A DNA stretch of 64,000 nt from Prostheceraeus crozeri (taxonomy: Eukaryota > Platyhelminthes > Polycladida > Euryleptidae). The notes beneath the pieces were generated by a model. The model was not told where the DNA came from. It did not search any database and saw only the letters and a program-made list of their open reading frames with translations. The translations under genes were made by a program, and so were the position numbers. This document shows positions 9,310 to 19,740 of the stretch, in pieces. The DNA lies in the NCBI GenBank assembly GCA_907163375.1, contig CAJQUW010006840.1, positions 110,417 through 174,416 on the forward strand. The letters run 5' to 3'. The first letter of the stretch is position 1; each line of letters opens with the position of its first letter.

Positions 9310-11936
9310 CACGGTGCGCCTGAATCAAGTTTTAGATTAAAAAAATATAACATGAGCGAAACCAATTTTTTCACGATCTATGACCTCTTGGGACAAAATA
9401 ATCGCAGAAATAAAAATATTTCAATGTACAGATTTTTTACAAATGAGCTTTCCCAAAATGGCCGCCCTTTTTGCTATAAAATCGTCAAGCTGTACATTAG
9501 AATGACTTTTCTGCCTTGTTAACTCACTCCAGCTGCTCAAATATCTCAAAAAATGTTATCCAGCAAATGGCATAGCATTTAGCTCGCACGGAATATCTAT
9601 TTTTCATTCATAAGTAGTGTATTATCGACATGATGCTATTTTCATAAAAAGGAAAATATTTCTTTATTTTTTAATGAAACAAAAAGTCATTCAGTTATTA
9701 GCGTTCCATAAAGGCATTAGATCACATGTTGTCATTGAATTGATGGATTTAAAAGGAAAACCATGTCTTCAGCTAGCAATTATCAACTTAAATTTGACTG
9801 CAAGAACATTTATGAAAATAATTATAGTATAGTATTTATCTCAACTGTAACTTAACTTCATACATGACTGTGACGGCGGTTTTTTGATATTCACCCTTGA
9901 AACAGTCGTTAATCAACTAATAAGGATATCTTGTTTGAATCATCAAATATTTCTGTGCATTATCAGTGTGTTACACGTCATTCACAATCAAAAATATCTG
10001 GCATGGAAGACAAAGTTTGCAATGTTTTTCCTATATCATGGTCAGTATTTGACTAGCGCCATCATGTGATAGTTCGCTTACTATGACTCATACTTGCATT
10101 CAGGCATGATTTGAATTTGAACTATGTGGCAGTGATATCTAACGAATTTGAAATTAGTCTCACATTAATGCTTGGAATGGCTTCCGCTGGTGATGATCTT
10201 GTCTGTGTCGACAACCTCATCTTTGACCATTGAAATGAAATCCAATTTTTCGACGGTGAATAAGTCATCAATTTCGTGTGAAGTATTAACAATTCGCTCT
10301 TTAAGACCTGCCTCAATAACAAATCGAGATTGGGAAGCATAACAAATATCTCTGCTCATTTTAAACAGTTGTCGACTACTAAGATTCAAGTCATCTTGAA
10401 TATGAGATATATCGTCAACCGAAAGCTGGAGACTATCGTTAGGGTTTTCAATGAAATATTTTTATTCTTACCACTCAATGTAGACAGTGAAGTTCCAACA
10501 TCATCAATAATGCGCGATGCAACCCGCTGTTTAGTGATTTTTGTGGGGGAATCTAATAATTTATCAATATTGTGAATTCTTTGGCGCTTTGATCGACAAG
10601 AATCTCTCGTGGGAACATCCTATAATTTTGAAAAACAAAGGCTACATACCTTAAAACCAGGTGGAGTCTCGGATGTGGCACTGAAATGTTGTTGAGGACG
10701 ACCAGCTTTTTTCTTCATCTTATTGGCTTCCTGCAAATTGGCGCGAGCAACCGAACAAATACGACAGGTGCAAATTGTGGTTGATCGAAGTATTATCGGT
10801 CGATTAGGGTTGCATTCAGAAATCAACGGAAAAGTCACATCATATCCACGTCGTTTCTTAGAAAGCAACATATGGCAGCCATTGCACAATGCCTCTGGAA
10901 AATTAGCATCTTCCGTCGTATAACCGTCAATAACAAACTCCTGGATGCTTTTCATGTCACTTTCAGAAATTCCCCGCTTTCCTTTACGGTAGCATACCGT
11001 GCACACTGTCTTGCGATTTTCATTATGATTTTTCTCGGCACAGACAAGATCATCACCAGCGGAAGCCATTCCAAGCATTAATGTGAGACTAATTTCAAAT
11101 TCGTTAGATATCACTGCCACATAGTTCAAATTCAAATCATGCCTGAATGCAAGTATGAGTCATAGTAAGCGAACTATCACATGATGGCGCTAGTCAAATA
11201 CTGACCATGATATAGGAAAAACATTGCAAACTTTGTCTTCCATGCCAGATATTTTTGATTGTGAATGACGTGTAACACACTGATAATGCACAGAAATATT
11301 TGATGATTCAAACAAGATATCCTTATTAGTTGATTAACGACTGTTTCAAGGGTGAATATCAAAAAACCGCCGTCACAGTCATGTATGAAGTTAAGTTACA
11401 GTTGAGATAAATACTATACTATAATTATTTTCATAAATGTTCTTGCAGTCAAATTTAAGTTGATAATTGCTAGCTGAAGACATGGTTTTCCTTTTAAATC
11501 CATCAATTCAATGACAACATGTGATCTAATGCCTTTATGGAACGCTAATAACTGAATGACTTTTTGTTTCATTAAAAAATAAAGAAATATTTTCCTTTTT
11601 ATGAAAATAGCATCATGTCGATAATACACTACTTATGAATGAAAAATAGATATTCCGTGCGAGCTAAATGCTATGCCATTTGCTGGATAACATTTTTTGA
11701 GATATTTGAGCAGCTGGAGTGAGTTAACAAGGCAGAAAAGTCATTCTAATGTACAGCTTGACGATTTTATAGCAAAAAGGGCGGCCATTTTGGGAAAGCT
11801 CATTTGTAAAAAATCTGTACATTGAAATATTTTTATTTTTGCGATTATTTTGTCCCAAGAGGTCATAGATCGTGAAAAAATTGGTTTCGCTCATGTTATA
11901 TTTTTTTAATCCAAAACTTGATTCAGGCGCACCGTG
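9310..11936. mobile_element. 2.6-kb DNA transposon derivative with 898-bp near-identical inverted arms
   Basis: The element starts and ends with CACGGTGCGCCTGAATC. Left arm 9310-10207 and right arm 11039-11936 are each 898 bases. The only difference I noticed is TTTTAGATT/TTTTGGATT near the outer ends. Each arm carries a non-coding leader and the first codons of the same gene, so the inner 831 bases, which hold the rest of the gene, are flanked by two copies of its own 5' end. There is no clear target duplication: GTCAT precedes it and GCATG follows. It sits within an older CACTAGGTGAC-type element. The CAC-starting terminus does not by itself fix a superfamily. Confidence 0.88.
10208..11069 (-). 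pseudogene. Cysteine-rich zinc-binding transposon protein, N-terminal part, broken
   Basis: The likely start is the ATG at 11069 (MASAGDD), whose first codons lie inside the right arm. Three C-x2-C pairs are visible in the first 150 residues (CTVC, CNGC, CRIC), then a fourth (CSLC) just before an in-frame TAG at 10620-10622. Beyond the stop the same frame continues (DVPTRDSCRSKR...), then shifts by one near 10450 to a frame reading LSVDDISHIQDDLNLS and on to DEVVD. There coding runs into the left arm at 10207 and is cut off. The layout (Cys pairs, FP-x2-LC, then a helical segment) recalls uncharacterised transposon proteins of marine invertebrates. No catalytic domain is present and I cannot name the family. 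Confidence 0.6.
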
Positions 11937-12257
11937 GCATGTGTAGCTACGCGTGGTTCACTTCTGCTGACTATACTTCTATGACTATACTTCTAATATA
12001 CTTCTGCTGACTAAATTGAAATGAAATATTACATGTCAAGCTGATGAATCTACAGGGGCACGAGAGGTTGATGCATCCTCATATTAGAAAGATTGAAATA
12101 GAATAATGTGGCTCCGGGGTCTATAGACCCAATCAGGTCTCTTAGAATTACTTATTATAACTCTAATTAGTAATCACATTATCTTATCATGTTTTACTGA
12201 GTTTCAATGCGAAACTCACCTTATCGGTTCGTTGATAGACGCATAGACATAGGCCTA

Positions 12258-13421
12258 TATGGGTAAATCCAATTTATTCCACAACATTTCTGTCTTTTCA
12301 ACTTTGGGTCTCAGATTTCCGTGAAAATTTGCATATATACTCAATTTATTACTCTGAACACGAAAATCTTAGCGGCGACCACACCAAATAAAAACTTTCC
12401 ATAGAAATCTAGCACTTTTAAAATGCCATTTTCTTCTACATCTCGGTCAGATAGATGTCGAACAGGAAACTCTTCGGCTTCTGCATTTGGGTTGCTGATG
12501 AGACTGGGAACTTATGATGAATGCTTGCATGCGTAAAGCGAAGTGACCAAAATGTAATGTATTGCATATGATGTCCTTTGACCGTGACCCGCCTTGTATT
12601 CTGACCGAGATCTTCATTTTTAGCGCTGTCCTCTGACCGAGATTTTTTAGGGTCTCGGTCAAAGGACATTCTCGTGGTTTTTGGAGATTTTGAGAGGGTT
12701 AATTAATATAAATGAAAACTTTCTTTTGCATAAATGTTAAGAGCATGGATCCTTCCTATGCTGTGACATTTCATCTATTCCTGACAAAATTTCTGGTTTC
12801 AGCATCCATGTGAAATGTTTGGGAATATTCAAATACTCAGGTCGAAAAAACGGATAAAAATATCTTTAAACCAATATTGCTCACTTGTAACGTCACCAAA
12901 CTGAATTTTCTTTGCGGATTTATAAACTAGCACACTAGAGGATTCGTTTGGTGCAAAACGTTTGATGGAAAAATCAGTATTCTTCGAGAAAAGATACCTC
13001 GGTCAGAGGACAGAAAACGTCTCGGTCAGAGGATATTTGTTTCATTGGACAATGGAAACCAAGTGAAAATTCAATGATTAATATTAATTACAATATTTAA
13101 AATTAGACTGTCTTAAAGAGCTGATCTTCTTCTTTCAGATGATATAAATATTAGTGGGTGTATTTAAAAGTAGCTGACCGAAAATCCGTGTTGAAGTGAG
13201 AATACTGTAACTTTGGACATGCTTTTTTGGTCTCTTTTCAGCAGAAAACGGCAACTTGTGACGGTCTTGGCCTTCTGACTTTTTAAAAACCATGCCATAA
13301 TAGATGAGATCCGACGGTTCGATTAAAAAAAACTATTGAAATCGGTTCAGAGATATGGATTTTTACAGATCAAAGACACATCTTTGTCAAATGTTGTGGA
13401 TTAAATTGGATTTACCCATAT
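12258..13421. mobile_element. Non-autonomous DNA transposon with TGGGTAAATCC termini
   Basis: TGGGTAAATCCAATTTATTC at the left matches the inverted right end with one mismatch over about 30 bases, continuing through CCACAACATTT. The outer context is CTATA on the left and TATG on the right, compatible with a TA-type target. Inside are many copies, in both orientations, of CTCGGTCAGAGGAC-like sequence (about 12444, 12600, 12632, 12652, 12999, 13020). No transposase. Multiple subterminal motifs are typical of transposase-binding sites; that role is inference. Confidence 0.75.
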
Positions 13422-15066
13422 GTACTTCTAGTAGGCCTAATATTCTTTTGTAAAATCATAAAATAAATAGGCCTGCAGTTCTTATGGTTACAATTAAGAA
13501 ACATCTCGAGTAAAAGAAAAATGCCAACATGTAAGGCACTTTTCATCTATGATAGAAAATCGTCGTGACTGCAATCATGATGGTTTCTCTACATACATTC
13601 ATAATTTGTTCACATAGGCCTATATGCCAAAAGCCAAATTGCACCGGATGAGGAAAAATCTACTCATGTCTTTGTACACAAAGCGTCCATTTTATAACTT
13701 TTTCTTAATGCAATTTATTTAAGATGTACGAGATTTTGAAGAAGCATAGGGATCTAAGTTTCTAAAGTATTCCTTCAATCTGTCTGAAGTTTTCAGTACA
13801 TCGGCTAAAATTCGGCATTTTTCAGACTGTTTTCGTGTGCAACCTTGCTGCATACCGGTAGGTTATCTCGCCATAAAAATGTACTGATGGTCATGGTCAA
13901 CCTTATATCGGTGGCTTGCAAAGTTTTAGCAAAAAGCTCGAATTCCACTAACAAAGGCACATCGATCGATTATATTGAAGTATGAAGAGCAGATAGGCCT
14001 ATCCTGTTCTATGTGCGCGAATTTTGTGTAGTTTTAAAATTATCTTCATCAGTATAGTCTTGCTTTATTCTGCTTTTTATTCGTTCAAAATTCAATCTCG
14101 GGATTGTACAGCTCTCCAACACCTGGAGTAGGTGCCTTTCTCGGGAATTAAATCCTTACCACAAACCTATGAGTTTATATGAACGAGTGATGACATACAC
14201 TAAAGACGTCAGGTATATAGATGACGGTTATTTGTTGATTTTTTTGAAGCTTCACGCTTTTCGTGCTCATGATCAGAAAATGCCCAGATTTTAGCACACC
14301 TGTTACTTGAATGTAAGTAGGCCTATAGATGCACCCAATTAGAAGATTTAATTGTCATAAAATATTCAATATTTTCATTCAAAAATATATTCAATTTCAA
14401 AATCTTCCACATCGATCAAAACCTGATCACATTACTAACACAAAAGGATTTCTCTGAATCACATAAGCAACTCAATATAAAAAACAAGCAGGCGCTTTGA
14501 ACTTAAAGTGTACACTTCACATCATGCGCAAAGTATGCCTATGTATATTTCGAGACTAATCAAAAGATGACTGAATGACAATGTTTTTTTGACTCAGCAG
14601 CTTTAAAAAATGAATCAAATTGTTGATAACAAAATAACAAATGAGTCAGATGATTGATGATGTTTCAACAGTTTATCACAAATCGAAAGAATTTATCAAA
14701 AGAATTTTCTCCGTCAAAAGAAACTCATGCTTCGAATAAAACGTATGTGAATTTTCACCGTTCATGTATTAATCAAAGTCTAGATAGAAAAATATACAAA
14801 TACGCATTCCTGAAACAATGTTATAAATACTTCAATTTCTATTTACAGCAATATTGTGTAAATGAATAATAATTGAGAATCTTGGAATGATTATTTTATG
14901 GAGGTCAACATTATGCTGTTGGGCTTCAGTAACAATCGAAAACATCAAGAATTGAGCATTGTTCAAAACGAGCAAAAGTCAGCTGATAACACACCAAAGT
15001 ATTAGAATAAACTTGTTTGCCTAATATATCGAAATATAAAATTCGAAACAAATGTGCGCCCCGTTT
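13422..15066. other. No gene seen; likely 3' flank of the zinc-finger gene
   Basis: AT-rich, with TAGGCCTA octamers at about 13433, 13615, 13994 and 14317. The part next to 15066 should include the 3' untranslated region of the minus-strand gene, but I see no clear AATAAA on that strand close to its stop codon. Confidence 0.45.
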
Positions 15067-16347
15067 TCAATGAGAAAAATCGTACACATCTGTTCGTAGG
15101 GGAATTCCAATGGACGCATTGGGAAGACTAGGAAAGTCTGAATGATTTCCTCTTGAAGTATTCATGCTCAAGTCTTGGGGCTCATCGCTAATGTCCATTG
15201 GAGTATTCGCAAAAATATGATCGTTTGACTGAATTCTATCGGCACTCAGGACTTTCGACATGATTAAAGAACTAAGATGACCAATTTCCAAGTTCTCCTG
15301 CCGTAGAATGGAATCGTTCGGTTGAGATTTATCAACAGCTGCGGCTTCCGGTTTGGTCACAGAATTGAGACGATAATTTTCCAAGTTATCTTGTCGGTCC
15401 TCCTCAGCCCTTCTGAGACATTCTGCAGTTGGCAGAACGTTGACAATACAATCTCTTGGCATTGAACCAGGATGGGTTATTTCTATGTGGCGCACTAGAT
15501 GGTCTTTTCTGTAATACTCTTTCTCACAAACACTACATTTGAAAGGTTTGTATCCCAAGTGTTTTAGCGTGTGTCTTTGTAGATTGGAGCGTTGAGTAAA
15601 CTTCGCATTACATTCCATGCAGCGAAAACATCCGTGCATTAGATTCGTATGTTCCGTAAGCGAGCCAAGTGAGCGGAATTTCAATACGCACTGATTGCAT
15701 GCAAATTCCTTGGTCTGACTTCGTTTTGCTGCTTGATTTACTGATCGAGAAGTGAAACCGACGGGACGATTTTGAGGTCTTATTGGCTTTGGTTTTATCT
15801 TTCTTTTTCCATCGATTGTCTTTGTCAAAATTCTTGCTTTCATGATGGATGGATTCGTAAGACATTTGGGGGATGGGGTGCGTGGTATTGAGGCCATTGA
15901 CGGAAGATAATTCATGCTTTGAGATGGAAAAATAGGTAATGACTGAGACAGCTTGCTTTTCATCTCCTCTGGTGAACTTTGGAGATCTGTTTCCCTCTTC
16001 ACGTCCCAATCATCTGAAACCACCACACGTTTGGGGAGGTACGCCTTTCTCCGACTAGTCTTCGGCATTGAGGAGAAACTGAACGGCGTTGACGTAGCGA
16101 CCAGATCAGGAATCTGAATCCCAGAATCAACGCTAGCGTCACAATCAATGCTCAAGTTCTCCTGAGGTGAAGTAGGTGAAGGCGATTGAGCGGAGCTGTT
16201 TGAGAGACGATTGAAATCAATGAATAATTCTCTTGGATTTTCCAATCCACACTCAATGCGCAGAAAACCAGCAATGCGTGTTGATTCAAACCCAATAACG
16301 GAACAAACAGCATCGACAATTGATGATTGAATATCCGAGTTTTCCAT
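15067..16347 (-). CDS. Three-finger C2H2 zinc-finger transcription factor with CtBP-binding motif
   Basis: An intact 426-residue frame and the only clear host gene here. Three consecutive C2H2 fingers span residues 215-292: C217/C220/H233/H238, C243/C246/H259/H263 and C271/C274/H287/H292. A TGEKPF-like linker (LGYKPF) joins fingers 2 and 3, while the first two are unusually close. The region before them (about 168-190) is basic (GKRKIKPKPIR), a plausible nuclear localisation signal. The rest is Ser/Pro-rich and low in hydrophobic structure. Residues 390-394 read PQDLS, matching the PxDLS motif that recruits the CtBP corepressor. It is therefore probably a nuclear DNA-binding repressor; targets are unknown. 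The start is supported by AAACGATGG context and by a splice acceptor 5 bases upstream. All coding sequence lies in this one exon unless it is also used as part of a longer form. I do not recognise an orthologue. Confidence 0.88.
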   Translation of the reverse strand: MENSDIQSSIVDAVCSVIGFESTRIAGFLRIECGLENPRELFIDFNRLSNSSAQSPSPTSPQENLSIDCDASVDSGIQIPDLVATSTPFSFSSMPKTSRRKAYLPKRVVVSDDWDVKRETDLQSSPEEMKSKLSQSLPIFPSQSMNYLPSMASIPRTPSPKCLTNPSIMKARILTKTIDGKRKIKPKPIRPQNRPVGFTSRSVNQAAKRSQTKEFACNQCVLKFRSLGSLTEHTNLMHGCFRCMECNAKFTQRSNLQRHTLKHLGYKPFKCSVCEKEYYRKDHLVRHIEITHPGSMPRDCIVNVLPTAECLRRAEEDRQDNLENYRLNSVTKPEAAAVDKSQPNDSILRQENLEIGHLSSLIMSKVLSADRIQSNDHIFANTPMDISDEPQDLSMNTSRGNHSDFPSLPNASIGIPLRTDVYDFSH

Positions 16348-16352
16348 CGTTT

Positions 16353-16368
16353 CTGTAAAGGAGAAGGA
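16353..16368 (-). other. Splice acceptor of the zinc-finger gene coding exon
   Basis: Read on the minus strand, a pyrimidine-rich tract ends in TTCTCCTTTACAG, immediately followed by AAACG and the start codon. The exon would begin at 16352. The acceptor implies an upstream exon that is probably untranslated, because the ATG follows within 5 bases. Confidence 0.75.
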
Positions 16369-18679
16369 TATTTATTATTAAAAAGTGTATCCTTATAAAA
16401 TTGACGGCAAATGCATATACATTTTATGACTTTCTACAAAAGGATAGATATTCAATCTACTAAGCCAAATTTATAAGTAGATTGGTAACATTCGTCGAAA
16501 TTAATGAGAGAAATAAAATTATATTCCGATGACACTGCAGTTAAAGCAGAGGAGTCCACCTAATGTACAGTTTACATGGGAGTTGAACACGTTGCCAAAT
16601 CGACGTGACCTCGGCAACTCGAAAAGACAGATTATTCACAAAAATTTGCGTTTTTTGCATGAACTTCTGTTCAAGGTCTCCTCGATTTTTCAGCCGGTCA
16701 GAGCTCGATTATTTTGGGAAATTTTGCAATTCTAAGTTTCAAAACAAATTAGGAAAATGCTTAATATGTAATTTAGTTTCTTCCAAAATAATTTGATAAA
16801 ACTTAAGTTCTAGGTTCTTTTACTTTACTGCATGGTGATGCATTAGCAAGTTTGAAATATCGCAAGGTACCAGCTTACAGTAAATATTTTAATGAAAATG
16901 TCTAAAATTAGCTTACTTTTTTATTTTCCTATAACTCCGATATTCAACGCAGTCTGTCTTTAATTGTCCACAAATCAATGAAAGCTTAATTCATGGAAAT
17001 ATTTTCAGTGTGCAATTATCAACGAGTTATTTCGAGTCGGAATGTCATTTTGAAATGAAATAACATTTGCAAGTCAGAGAAGTTTTTACATGTAATTGCA
17101 TGCGTTATCCAGATGAATGATGATGACTTTTAAGAGGAAGCAATATATCCCCAGAGGGTGATGTTCGCTTCAGGTCGTTTTGGTTGTAATATCTTCCATT
17201 GATAGCCATCACCACTATTCTGGATAACGCCTGCAATTGAAAGCTTAAAATGACTGGTAAAACTGATGAATCCTTATTTCATTTCATTAGGACATCGTTT
17301 GGCTGACTCCAAGAGAAGGAACTCGCTTATTTTTATCAACCTGAAAATATATGCAACATCATACATTTCTTTAAATTTCTTCGGAAATATTTTCCATTAT
17401 ATATCTTACAACTTTAGATTTTCCCTACGTCTCATCTTTAGATTATTCTCCTTTCTTATGCCTTGTACTTTGCGCTTTCTATCTTCAACGTTTGCTCTAT
17501 TTCCCTGTGACGTAAGGGTCTTTTGACCACTATTGTTCTCATTCATCCATCCTTATTATAGTCCAATATACATGCATATCAATTGTTATTTCATTCTCCA
17601 ATTTCGTATTTGATTTCAACGCAATACTTTAGCTTCACTCTCATTGCATCTAACTTTATCTATAAATGGATTAAAACAGAGCTGCGGATTGGACTCGGTG
17701 ACTAAATACAACGGAGTCCGAGTTCGGCAAATTCCATTTCAAATTTTTACCTTTGTCAACAAAGAGATTATATCTGTTATATCAATACAATGCACTCACT
17801 ACACGATGTAGCGGAGTTCAAGCTAGCTAAGTTTTAGCAGAAGTTAGGGAACGCTGGGAAGGGATTTACAACTTTCCTCATACAACACACATCATCGGTT
17901 CGATGACTGGGTTCGTGCTTAGTAAAGAAAGAAAAGTTAAACAGAAAAAAATTCTCAACTGGAAAATACAAACCCGAGAACGACCCTGATCTGATCATCT
18001 TGTCTCTAGATCCCAAATCCGTGACTGTGTAGATGAGATGATACGCGAGTTGTTGTACATTCGGCATCGCCGGTAATGCTCAGACGAAATTGTCATTTAG
18101 TATAAAATAGGCCTGCATGATAAGATGGCTCATCAACTAAGTCAAGATATGATCTAAATATAGACTTACAGCTAGCATTATCTATTCATTATGCCGTCGA
18201 TCGCATTCGAATATGTGAAGTTAAATATAGCTACAAATGACATAATTAAATTTGGATCACCTGATTCCGAATATGGAAAACCATTTTGAGGAAAGTAAAT
18301 GACTAAACGTTGCCGCACAAGATACTCGAATTCGCGAAAAGTTGTATTTAGGATTCATATCAAGAAGCGCTATCATTCATTTCAACGGAAAAATCAAATG
18401 TTAATATATTTGACGATGACCGAAGACAGCTATGTACTATATCAAACTATACGGTGTTCACGTTGATCCCGCCGATTTTCTGATGAAATATCTTCACGCA
18501 ATCTGTCGATTGAGTGAGTCGATTTCTATGTGAAATGAGGTCAGGAAGATTCAAAATTTTGTATTATTGATCTGAGATACCTGCTACCGAAATGTTGCTT
18601 CAGTTTGTCACGCACTTGATTCTTGAATGATCATGGAGTACAAAGACTTAACAACTGCCGAAATAGCGACTGTAGACCA
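16369..18679. other. No gene seen; probable intron
   Basis: AT-rich with no coding signal. Around 17681-17735 (GCGGATTGGACTCGG ... CGGAGTCCGAG) there is a faint resemblance to transposon ends seen elsewhere, too weak to call. Confidence 0.4.
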
Positions 18680-19057
18680 CCAAATGATGCACCAGCGCAT
18701 TGCGCTACGATTGTTCGCGACTTCTTGAATGAAAAATTACCAGGAAGGTGGATAGGACGAGGAGGAAGTATTCAATGGCCCCAAGGTCTCCAGACCTATC
18801 CGTCAGTGACTTCTGGCTGTGGGGACAAACTATACTCTGTTCTGTATACTGTATACTATATACTGTAACTATATACTGTTCGAGACAAACTATATTCATC
18901 ACCGCGTCCTCGCACTCTTTCTGAGTTGCGAATCCGCTTAGAGAACTTGTTGCGGAACATCCCCATTGAAGTCATCGAAAAGCCTTACCATTCGTTTCTA
19001 AAACGCTGCAGTTTGTGTGTTGCAAACCAAGGTGAACACTTTGAACAGCTACTATGA
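18680..19057 (+). pseudogene. Mariner-like transposase, C-terminal relic
   Basis: The frame reads DAPAHCATIVRDF, then LPGRWIGRGGSIQWP, then after a frameshift PDLSVSDFWLWG. This is the second catalytic Asp region and the PDL...D(F)-WG end of the DDE/D domain of mariner-type transposases. A tract of TATACTGTATAC-type repeats (about 18830-18885) interrupts it. Coding resumes with RPRTLSELRIRLENLL and ends CSLCVANQGEHFEQLL with a stop. The N-terminal DNA-binding part and the first catalytic Asp are absent. It is dead and probably old. Confidence 0.75.
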
Positions 19058-19524
19058 TGCTTTTCCTATTACATTTCAAATGCAGTTTGTTTTATACGAT
19101 AGGTAATGTACATTTTCATCATCAAAATTCAAGTTTACGCCATGCTATAGGCTATACCTGGACCGACTTGCAGGCGGACTAGTAGTGCTTGATTCTGATA
19201 TTTATCACAGAAATACGCACGAACATGGCCTGAATTTTCATTTTGAATTAATTCAATTGCAAGGTTGAGAAAGTTTCCATAAAATGAGCATGACTACTAG
19301 GTGACGAATGTGCACACATTTCAAGTGGGTTCTTGCACATGCGCACGCACGAGTCACGCAAATCAAAAATCATACTCATACTTCGGTATGATCTGTAAAC
19401 AAAATGATAAAATAACATATCCCGATAAGTCTAATTTATGGAATTCGATTAATTCTCTCGCATTAGATTGTACAAAGCTTCAGGATTTCACAAAAACATA
19501 AAAGTGCTTATCGACAACTATGAC
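19058..19524. other. No gene seen; probable intron
   Basis: AT-rich. CTAGGTGACGAATGTGCAC at about 19298 resembles the CACTAGGTGAC-type ends at 7457 and 8933, but no partner was found. Confidence 0.4.
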
Positions 19525-19740
19525 CGGCGCTGTGGGCTTGTGGTAGAGTGTTCTCTCTGCGTCCGGGAGACCTTGGTTCGAAACATTGGTCAGGTGAAAC
19601 CTAAGACATTTAAAATAGGTAAACTCTGCATTCTTGTTAAGCACTCAGCACAAAAGGAATGAGAGTGGGATAAATAACAACTCGGCCACATGGAAGAAAG
19701 GCTCCGTGCCTAATGTGCTTCCGAGTATAGACGAGGTTCA
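19525..19740 (+). mobile_element. tRNA-derived SINE
   Basis: The head resembles a tRNA gene. An A-box-like TGGGCTTGTGG (19532-19542) and a B-box GGTTCGAAACA (19575-19585) are 32 bases apart, the usual spacing of an internal RNA polymerase III promoter, with the T-arm-like GTCCGGGAGACC between them. A non-tRNA body follows (TTGTTAAGCACTCAGCAC, GAGAGTGGGATAAATAAC). The tail boundary is estimated; no poly(A) or target duplication is obvious. Confidence 0.72.

Larger units (their letters stand above)
7457..11968. mobile_element. Composite region with CACTAGGTGAC-type transposon ends
   Basis: CACTAGGTGAC occurs at 7457 and 8933, each followed by a CACGCG/CTACGCG-rich stretch and then CATCCGTG. 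Sequence 7480-7590 is repeated in inverted, diverged form at about 9190-9307 (shared ACATCCGT, GACTGCCGAC, CTGTTATA). Its continuation after the large insert is at 11937-11968 (GTAGCTACGCGTGG). I read this as one or two old terminal-inverted-repeat elements broken open by 7745-8587 and 9310-11936. Superfamily and exact limits are unresolved. Confidence 0.4.

Noticed and set aside
9617-9832. Open frames at 9617-9832 and 9884-10069 that recur identically at 11414-11629 and 11177-11362
   Set aside because: The identity only reflects the two arms of the inverted repeat; the frames are AT-rich leader DNA with no domain.
10620-10649. A 30-base GT...AG mini-intron (GTATGTAGCC to TTATAG) in the Cys-rich transposon gene
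   Set aside because: The segment itself encodes another C-x2-C pair in frame, so it is better read as coding with a premature stop; 30 bases is also too short for a normal animal intron.
15608-16009. A 133-codon minus-strand frame overlapping the zinc-finger gene
   Set aside because: Shadow of the real gene in another frame; it lacks any motif.
17681-17735. GCGGATTGGACTCGG...CGGAGTCCGAG as another hAT copy
   Set aside because: No matching second end or target duplication found.
19525-19600. Functional tRNA gene
   Set aside because: The A and B boxes are present, but the head cannot form a full cloverleaf and is followed by a SINE body.
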